A stretch of 64,000 nt of DNA from Glandiceps talaboti (Eukaryota > Hemichordata > Enteropneusta > Spengelidae). Under the pieces are notes generated by a model that ran no database searches, was not told the DNA's origin, and worked only from the letters and a program-made list of their open reading frames with translations. Positions within the stretch are counted from its first letter, which is position 1. Each line of letters opens with the position of its first letter. Of the stretch, positions 11,301 through 64,000 are shown one piece after another. The translations under genes and the position numbers were made by a program. The DNA lies in contig NC_135556.1 of the NCBI RefSeq assembly GCF_964340395.1, forward strand, positions 3,718,501 to 3,782,500. Reading direction: 5' to 3'.

Positions 11301-12030
11301 AACTAAGTATTTGCAGATATGATTTTCATTCAGACATGAATTTTGTAAGTGGTTGACACAGGAAATTAAAGAAAAAGAAAACACTTGTTGAACCAAGAAA
11401 ATGCCTTTGCCAACCATAATTTGCTGTGACATATAGTGTCGTGTCCTTGGTGGCTACATACATACACATACCTTATTATTGTGTACACAACTTTACAAGT
11501 TTGATGGTTTGTTTAATCATTACGACCCTGACATGAACTCATAATCTGTTCGCTCTTGCTGAACTAAAAAGTGAAAACGTTTGTGACCACATATATTTGA
11601 CAATGACACTACAAATTCGATGCGTGTGATTGCCGAGGACAAAAGCTAGCCACGCGAACTTCTTTTTAGTAATTTAGAAAAAAATAGTTCAACATATTTT
11701 GAATAACTTTTTGAATAAAAGCGAAACCCCAAACAATCAAAAGCTAACACCATGTTTCGCACTCAAGCGAAAACTCGCAGTCAACAGTGATTTCTCATTG
11801 GCCAAAAATTGATAAAAATCACTGACATTTCACTTCTTGACAACAAAAATTAAAACGAGTAGACTCAAATAAATTGGTAGTCGAGACAACCTAATATACA
11901 CAATATTATATATAATACCCATAGTACATAATTTCAGGATAGGTCTTTGGGATATTTAGAAAACCGTTACTGTGAACTTTTGAGATATTGGGTGAACTTG
12001 CGGATATCGAAGAAGATTCGTTATAGTCTT
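11301..12030. other. No gene recognised
   Basis: AT-rich intergenic sequence without a supported coding region, RNA gene or clear repeat. Confidence 0.4.
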
Positions 12031-12032
12031 AT

Positions 12033-12525
12033 CATCGTAACTATTAGAGAGCTAGTACACACCTCATCATTTATCACAGCAAGTATAGAGAGTTAGTAGA
12101 CACTTCATCATTTATCACAGCAAGTATAGAGAGCTAGTAGACACCTCATCATTTATCACAGCAAGTATAGAGAGCTAGTAGACAGCTCATCAATTATCAC
12201 AGCAAGTATAGAGAGCTAGTAGACACCTCATCATTTATCACAGCAAGTATAGAGAGCTAGTAGATACCTCATCAATTATCACAGCGAGTATAGAGAGCTA
12301 GTAGACACCTCATCAATTATCACAGCAAGTATAGAGAGCTAGTAGACACCTCATCATTTATCACAGCAAGTATAGAGCTAGTAGACACCTCATCAATTAT
12401 CACAGCAAGTATAGAGAGCTAGTAGACACCTCATCAATTATCACAGCAAGTATAGAGAGCTAGTAGACACCTCATCATTTATCACAGCAAGTATAGAGAG
12501 CTAGTAGATACCTCATCATTTATCG
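12033..12525. repeat. 41-bp minisatellite, about 12 copies
   Basis: The 41-bp unit contains AGAGAGCTAGTAGACACCTC and TTATCACAGCAAGTAT. One copy near 12370 lacks an internal AGAG-type dinucleotide pair. Variants alternate between CATCATTTATC and CATCAATTATC. Confidence 0.95.
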
Positions 12526-13129
12526 GCAAGAAACAGAGGTATATCTTAATATACAAACATGCATTGCTAAATAAAGAACTGCTCTAGACGAACATTAACG
12601 TGCGCACATAGGGAACTAAGTTTACACAAATCCTGACTTGTACGAGCCTACAGAAAGAGAAATAACGTAGTGGTCATTGACACAAGGGTGTATGCATTTA
12701 CAATGTGTTGACACCCTCGGTATTCAAACATGAATCAAAATTCCTCTGACACGGTCATGAACAATATGGCCGAGTTTCACCTTTATTGAAGGCATCTTTT
12801 TGTTTGGCTGTAATAAGATCTACAGGTGTTTTCAATTTGTGTTCTGAAAGAAGGGTTTCTTGAATATAATGCCTTCGAAAACTCTTTGAGTTACTGGGCC
12901 ATAACACTTAAACACCATTTCTAGGCTGAGTTTAACTCTTAGAAATAGTTACACTACACTACAATGCTGTGGCCATTGCTGCCACGGTGTCTTGAATTTC
13001 CTTACGGATTAAAAAAAATACTTTTAAGAGTTATTCTCGGTGATTTTTTATATATTGCATTTTAATATGTACAAGACACTTGTATACAATCATTTTGCCT
13101 AATAAATTCAAATCAATATACATTGTAGT
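12526..13129. other. No gene recognised
   Basis: Nothing beyond short open frames is visible. Confidence 0.4.
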
Positions 13130-13275
13130 GTGGTGTGCGCTATTGTAGTATACTGCAGTGTAGCATAGTGTTGTGTGTTGTTGTATAGCACAGTGTAGTG
13201 TAGTTTAGTATAGTGTAGTTTAGTATAGTGTAGTGCGGTGCAGCATAGTTCAGTGCAGTAGTGTAGCGTAGTATG

Positions 13276-13307
<32 letters not shown>

Positions 13308-13362
13308 CCAACCAACCAACCAACCAACCAACCAACCAACCAATCAATCAATCAATCAATCA
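13130..13362. repeat. Degenerate GTAGT-rich tract and (CAAT/CAAC)n microsatellite
   Basis: A degenerate TGTAGTATAG-type tract (13130-13275) is followed by a pure (CAAT)n-(CAAC)n-(CAAT)n run (about 13276-13361). The run abuts the LINE fragment on its 3' side and may be that element's simple-repeat tail. Confidence 0.9.
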
Positions 13363-13991
13363 GTTTATACAGAACAATAAGGCCAACGGCCCAAAGCGCA
13401 AACAATGCTACAAACCTTTCAGTTCATAGAGGGCGATTCCTCTCTATTTTTCAGTGCAAAATAAATAAATGAAGCAAAATTATTTGAATAAGTTACATTA
13501 TCAGAATCCAACAGTGAAATGGTCAAATCATAGGAAGGGTTTAAATAAAACAACCTTGGCAATAATTCATTTCGAAGGTCCTCATAATGCGGACAAATTG
13601 GTAACTCGTCCTCAGTATAGTACAAATCATGTGTGATACAACATCTTTGCTCAGCAGGAATGTAAAACTTTTCATGTCGTCCCCTCTCAATTTGCAAAGG
13701 ACACAAAGAGCAACGAAATCTTGACATTTTTTTAGCGTAGCTTAAATATCTCTCTGGTTCAAGCATTGGTTTGAAAGTGTGGTAGGAATGAAGCCTATGA
13801 AATGATTCGTGCCAGATCTGACTAGCACAGTCTTTTAACAATTGGGTGAATTCAGACAAAAACTGACTGGTGGAGCCTACACCCTGGGTCATCCATACAT
13901 TGTAGAATCCAAGGGGGAAAATCACAGATTTAACGTTAAAAGCCCAGTTAACTGATGTTATACTCCCTTCTGTGGCTAATCTTTTCAACAT
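13363..13991 (-). pseudogene. 3' end of a CR1/L2-like non-LTR retrotransposon
   Basis: An open frame of 190 codons (13419-13991) resembles the extreme C-terminus of LINE ORF2 proteins. It has a cysteine/histidine-bearing region with C-x2-C near residue 96, followed by a TEDELPxCPHYEDLRNELLPRLF segment that matches the ExExHFxxxCPxYxxLR signature of those proteins. The reverse transcriptase domain is missing, as expected from 5' truncation. Below the stop lies a short 3' untranslated part and then a (CAAT)n tract, a typical tail on the expected side. The family call comes from motif memory and should be treated as moderate. Confidence 0.6.
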
Positions 13992-14950
13992 AATGTAGCA
14001 TAGTGCAGTGTTGTATAGTCAATTTTTTACATGGAGTCGCTACTATTGGCTAGAAGCAACACTGTCACCTTTACCTATCGTAGAACTGCATACAGCGATA
14101 CACTATTCACTACCAGTTTGGTTAATTGCCTAGTAGAGAACGTCGATTTTCTTTTCCATAGGTAACAGAATTCTTTAAATGTATTCATACCTTTGCACCT
14201 ATACTATACGAGTCTCTTGTCCACTGTTATCATGGTTATAACTTCTTCATGTCTGGCATTCTCAAATAATTTTGCTTACAGCATTCTAACTGTTTATTTC
14301 TCTCATCGAAACATTAATAAATTCTGTCTGCTACGGTACGTCTATAAATTGGTACACGAAGTGCGCCACCAACGCTTCGAACAGTAAGTGTGCCCACTGA
14401 GCGCTTTCTCAGGCCAGCTAATTTATAAGAGCACTGACAATCCGTGCATGCACTTATTTTAAACGACTAAACTTGAGGTCTCGTTGCGTGAGAGTAGCTG
14501 CATGGTCGAATCCTACAAACCTTCTGTTAATATAATGGAATAAATAATAATAATAAAGAGCATATAAATAACAAAACAAATTGATGACGAGACTTTTCAC
14601 TGCGAATTGAATTAGTTGTGTGTAGGAATGCTATATATAGCTGTGTACTGAAATGAACGAGAACGTAAGACACGTTCATTTCGGTAGCAAGTGAAATCAC
14701 TTTAATAAAAATGCATTCACATGTACATTCTAATTGATTGAATCTAATTAATATTCTAATAGTATTAGTGATAGAGTTTGATTGGTTTGAAATACGTCAT
14801 CATTAAATGTAGCGATATAGTTACATTCTAATTGGCGAAATGCACTTCTATAAAGAGATATATAGTCACAAGTTAAGTTGATTGGTGCAAATCTTATTGT
14901 ATACTAATATGTCGTGTAGTCATAATTACACCAGTTGCATATTTTTTCTA
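13992..14950. other. No gene recognised; one short hairpin
   Basis: A 10-bp inverted repeat (GAAATGAACG / CGTTCATTTC) lies at about 14651-14682. Otherwise this is AT-rich sequence without supported features. Confidence 0.4.
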
Positions 14951-14951
14951 A

Positions 14952-15945
14952 GACTGAGGTCGTCATTAATGCTTAGGTACATATACTGACTGAGGTCGTC
15001 ATTAATGGTTAGGTACATATATTGACTGAGGTCGTCATTAATGGTTAGGTACATATATTGACTGAGGTCGTCATTAATGGTTAGGTACATATACTGACTG
15101 AGGTCGTCATTAATGGTTAGGTACATATATTGACTGAGGTCGTCATTAATGGTTAGGTACATATATTGACTGAGGTCGTCATTAATGGTTAGGTAAATAT
15201 ACTGACTGAGGTCGTCATTAATGGTTAGGTACATATATTGACTGAGGTCGTCATTAATGGTTAGGTACATATATTGACTGAGGTCGTCATTAATGGTTAG
15301 GTACATATATTGACTGAGGTCGTCATTAATGGTTAGGTACATATATTGACTGAGGTCGTCATTAATGGTTAGGTACATATATTGACTGAGGTCGTCATTA
15401 ATGGTTAGGTACATGTATTGACTGAGGTGGTTAGGTACATATATTGACTGAGGTCGTCATTAATGGTTAGGTACATATATTGACTGAGGTCGTCATTAAT
15501 GGTTAGGTACATATACTGACTGAGGTTGTCATTAATGGTTAGGTACATATACTGACTGAGGTTGTCATTAATGGTTAGGTACATATATTGACTGAGGTCG
15601 TCATTAATGGTTAGGTACATATACTGACTGAGGTCGTCATTAATGGTTAGGTACATATATTGACTGAGGTCGTCATTAATGCTTAGGTACATATATTGAC
15701 TGAGGTCGTCATTAATGGTTAGGTACATATATTGACTGAGGTCGTCATTAATGGTTAGGTACATATATTGACTGAGGTCGTCATTAATACTTAGGTACAT
15801 ATATTGACTGAGGTCGTCATTAATACTTAGGTACATATACTGACTGAGGTCGTCATTAATGGTTCGGTACATATACTGACTGAGGTCGTCATTAATGGTT
15901 AGGTACATATACTGACTGAGGTCGTTAGGTACATATATTGACTGT
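14952..15945. repeat. 36-bp minisatellite, about 27 copies
   Basis: The 36-bp unit contains TGACTGAGGTCGTCATTAAT and GGTTAGGTACATATA. Shortened units occur near 15421 and 15925. As 36 is a multiple of three, the minus strand stays open with a repeated 12-residue peptide (MYLTINDDLSQY). No start, splice site or family supports expression. Confidence 0.95.
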
Positions 15946-16221
15946 AATTACTAATGTTGGGATGAAAGATTAATATACTGTCAAAATATTACTTTACAGA
16001 CTGTACATTGGTTGGTGTTTGTAGTAGAATCATTAGGTATATAAGAATTGCATAAAATTATGCGTTTCTAAACAGGATCCCAGCTGTAATCAAACGTTGC
16101 TTCATATTTATATATTACATCATGGTGGTAATGATAATGTGACCATATTAAGGCTTATAAAGAACATTACATAAAAAAGAATTTAAAAAATAAAATAAAA
16201 GAATTAAACAAAAATGTGTCT

Positions 16222-16279
<58 letters not shown>

Positions 16280-16368
16280 AACAGATAGATATTGGCACTG
16301 GGATACGGAGGTGGGACAAAGACACACACACACAGACACAGACACACATACACGCGCGCGCACCCCCC

Positions 16369-16442
<74 letters not shown>
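16222..16442. repeat. Compound microsatellite (GA)n-(GACA)n-(CA)n-(AT)n
   Basis: Runs of GA (16222-16236), GACA (about 16235-16277), CA/CG (about 16320-16361) and about 72 bp of pure AT (16371-16442). Open frames across it are artefacts of the simple repeats. Confidence 0.95.
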
Positions 16443-16447
<5 letters not shown>

Positions 16448-17163
16448 AAATACAAAATGCAGTTTTCTCCTCCCCGCGTCCAATACATTCGGTATTCTTT
16501 CACTGTATAGCCAGACTCACAATGTCAACTCTGTTGAAGCTTCTTCGCGACATAAAATTGTTATCATTTCTACCCTTCACGTATCTGGGAGGAGGCTCTT
16601 CAAGTTTCATACAAATTATAACACCCCTTCCATGAACTTTACATTAAGGAATACATGACGAAAATATCATACAAATACATGCATCTGCATATATTCAAAT
16701 GTACTCATATACACGTATTTGTATTTACAGTAAATGGATGGAGGAGGAGGAGGAGGCACGTTGAACCCCATGTAGGTAGGTTGATATATGAGCTTCACAG
16801 ACAAAATGTGTTGTTTTTTTCTCAATCCAGAAAATCATTCTTACTTTTAACAAGTAGTGCTTACATTTTGGTAGGTGATGAAATTGCATACTTATAAACA
16901 GTCAGAAACAGAAGCCTTGTCAGAAGTTGTCTGATCCTTTGAAATTCACATAGAGAATTCATAATACTAGCTATTAATGTAAAAGTGTCCACTCCTATAT
17001 TATCATGGGCAAGCGAAGGAAAACAATACCGTAACAAAATATGGCTGCCATACCGTGATTGACCCTGAAGGTTGAGGTCAATGTCAAATATGCCAGTGAT
17101 ACCGGTAGAAAAACTACATCTTACAGACGTTTATATAATGTTTATTGTCTCCTCACCATGTAG
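16443..17163. other. Upstream flank or intron of the matrix gene
   Basis: No exon is recognised. A (GGA)n run lies near 16738-16756. Since the first visible exon begins in phase 1, at least one earlier coding exon exists, and this stretch is probably intron. The acceptor CTCACCATGTAG ends at 17163. Confidence 0.45.
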
Positions 17164-62617
<45,454 letters not shown>

Positions 62618-62636
<19 letters not shown>

Positions 62637-64000
62637 GTAGGACAGTCAGTATATGTACATTTTTCACCACTGTGGGTTTGTCCTGACGGGTACAGGTAGG
62701 ACAGTCTGTATATGTATATTTTTCACCACTATGGGTTTGTCCTGACGGGTACAGGTAGGACAGTCTGTATATGTATATTTTTCACCACTGTGGGGGTTGT
62801 CCTGACGGGTACAGGTAGGACAGTCTGTATATGTATATTTTTCACCACTATGGGTTTGTCCTGACGGGTACAGGTAGGACAGTCTGTATATGTATATTTT
62901 TCACCACTGTGGGGGTTGTCCTGACGGGTACAGGTAGGACAGTCTGTATATGTATATTTTTCACCACTGTGGGTTTGTCCTGACGGGTACAGGTAGGACA
63001 GTCTGTATATGTATATTTTTCACCACTATGGGTTTGTCCTGACGGGTACAGGTAGGACAGTCTGTATATGTATATTTTTCACCACTGTGGGTTTGTCCTG
63101 ACGGGTACAGGTAGGACAGTCTGTATATGTATATTTTTCACCACTGTGGGTTTGTCCTGACGGGTACAGGTAGGACAGTCTGTATATGTATATTTTTCAC
63201 CACTGTGGGTTTGTCCTGACGGGTACAGGTAGGACAGTCTGTATATGTACATTTTTCACCACTGTGGGTTTGTCCTGACGGGTACAGGTAGGACAGTCTG
63301 TATATGTATATTTTTCACCACTGTGGGTTTGTCCTGGCGGGTACAGGTAGGACAGTCTGTATATGTATATTTTTCACCACTGTGGGTTTGTCCTGACGGG
63401 TACAGGTAGGACAGTCTGTATATGTATATTTTTCACCACTGTGGGTTTGTCCTGGCGGGTACAGGTAGGACAGTCTGTATATGTACATTTTTCACCACTG
63501 TGGGTTGTCCTGACGGGTACAGGTAGGACAGTCTGTATATGTATATTTTTCACCACTGTGGGTTTGTCCTGGCGGGTACAGGTAGGACAGTCTGTATATG
63601 TATATTTTTCACCACTGTGGGGGTTGTCCTGACGGGTACAGGTAGGACAGTCTGTATATGTACATTTTTCACCACTGTGGGTTTGTCCTGGCGGGTACAG
63701 GTAGGACAGTCTGTATATGTATATTTTTCACCACTGTGGGGGTTGTCCTGACGGGTACAGGTAGGACAGTCTGTATATGTATATTTTTCACCACTGTGGG
63801 TTTGTCCTGGCGGGTACAGGTAGGACAGTCTGTATATGTATATTTTTCACCACTGTGGGTTTGTCCTGGCGGGTACAGGTAGGACAGTCTGTATATGTAT
63901 ATTTTTCACCACTGTGGGGGTTGTCCTGACGGGTACAGGTAGGGCAGTCTGTATATGTATATTTTTCACCACTGTGGGTTTGTCCTGGCGGGTACAGGTA
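62618..64000. repeat. 59-bp minisatellite made from an exon end and its splice donor, at least 23 copies
   Basis: Each unit holds TTTGTCCTGRCGGGTACAG plus GTAGGACAGTCTGTATATG, that is the end of the EGF20 exon and its donor, then TTTTTCACCACTGTGGG. Units vary at GACGGG/GGCGGG, TATATT/TACATT and GGGTTTG/GGGGGTTG. The array runs off the right edge. Confidence 0.95.

Noticed and set aside
14926-15908. Two minus-strand open frames of repeated MYLTINDDLSQY peptides
   Set aside because: They are the 36-bp minisatellite. The frames break where a unit is shortened near 15421.

Overview
The window is animal nuclear DNA. It has multi-exon genes with GT-AG introns, abundant micro- and minisatellites, LTR and non-LTR retroelements, and a large extracellular-matrix-type gene built from shuffled modules. 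The module set (six-cysteine sushi/CCP, HYR, GCC2/GCC3 cysteine-rich, EGF), the AT-rich base composition and the repeats fit a marine invertebrate such as a non-vertebrate deuterostome or a lophotrochozoan. The species cannot be named from the sequence.

Layout. Positions 1-5.3 kb hold a minus-strand Ty3/Gypsy element with a long open pol (reverse transcriptase, RNase H, integrase, chromodomain) and only the end of its protease. It is cut off at 5.3 kb by a cluster of repeat units separated by three copies of a near-perfect palindrome (5.3-7.7 kb). From 7.7 to 17.1 kb there is no convincing cellular gene. This stretch holds four minisatellites (39, 50, 41 and 36 bp units), simple repeats and the 3' end of a LINE-like element.

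From 17164 to the right edge runs one plus-strand gene, open at both ends, whose 37 visible exons join in a consistent reading frame (about 8.25 kb of coding sequence, about 2,750 residues). In order it encodes 7 HYR and 16 CCP modules, a 202-residue linker exon with a furin-like RKKR site, 3 GCC2/GCC3 modules and about 20 EGF modules. This is the domain order of the SVEP1/polydom family, related to SRPX. The vWA, pentraxin and later sushi modules of that family are not in the window and would lie outside it if present. Most exons are symmetric phase 1-1, so single modules can be skipped without a frameshift.

The most striking observations are in this gene. (1) A 3.48-kb non-coding LTR retroelement with a 4-bp target duplication sits inside a CCP exon and separates its first cysteine from the rest. 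A second, 3.74-kb member of the same family lies in the opposite orientation in an EGF-region intron. (2) That second element carries its tRNA primer-binding site in five tandem copies. (3) Two minisatellites (31 bp x about 74 and 59 bp x about 23) are amplifications of an exon end plus its 5' splice site. A third exon/donor junction is duplicated once, and a fourth minisatellite starts 5 bp inside a donor. Recurrent amplification of splice donors in one gene is the best candidate here for something undescribed.
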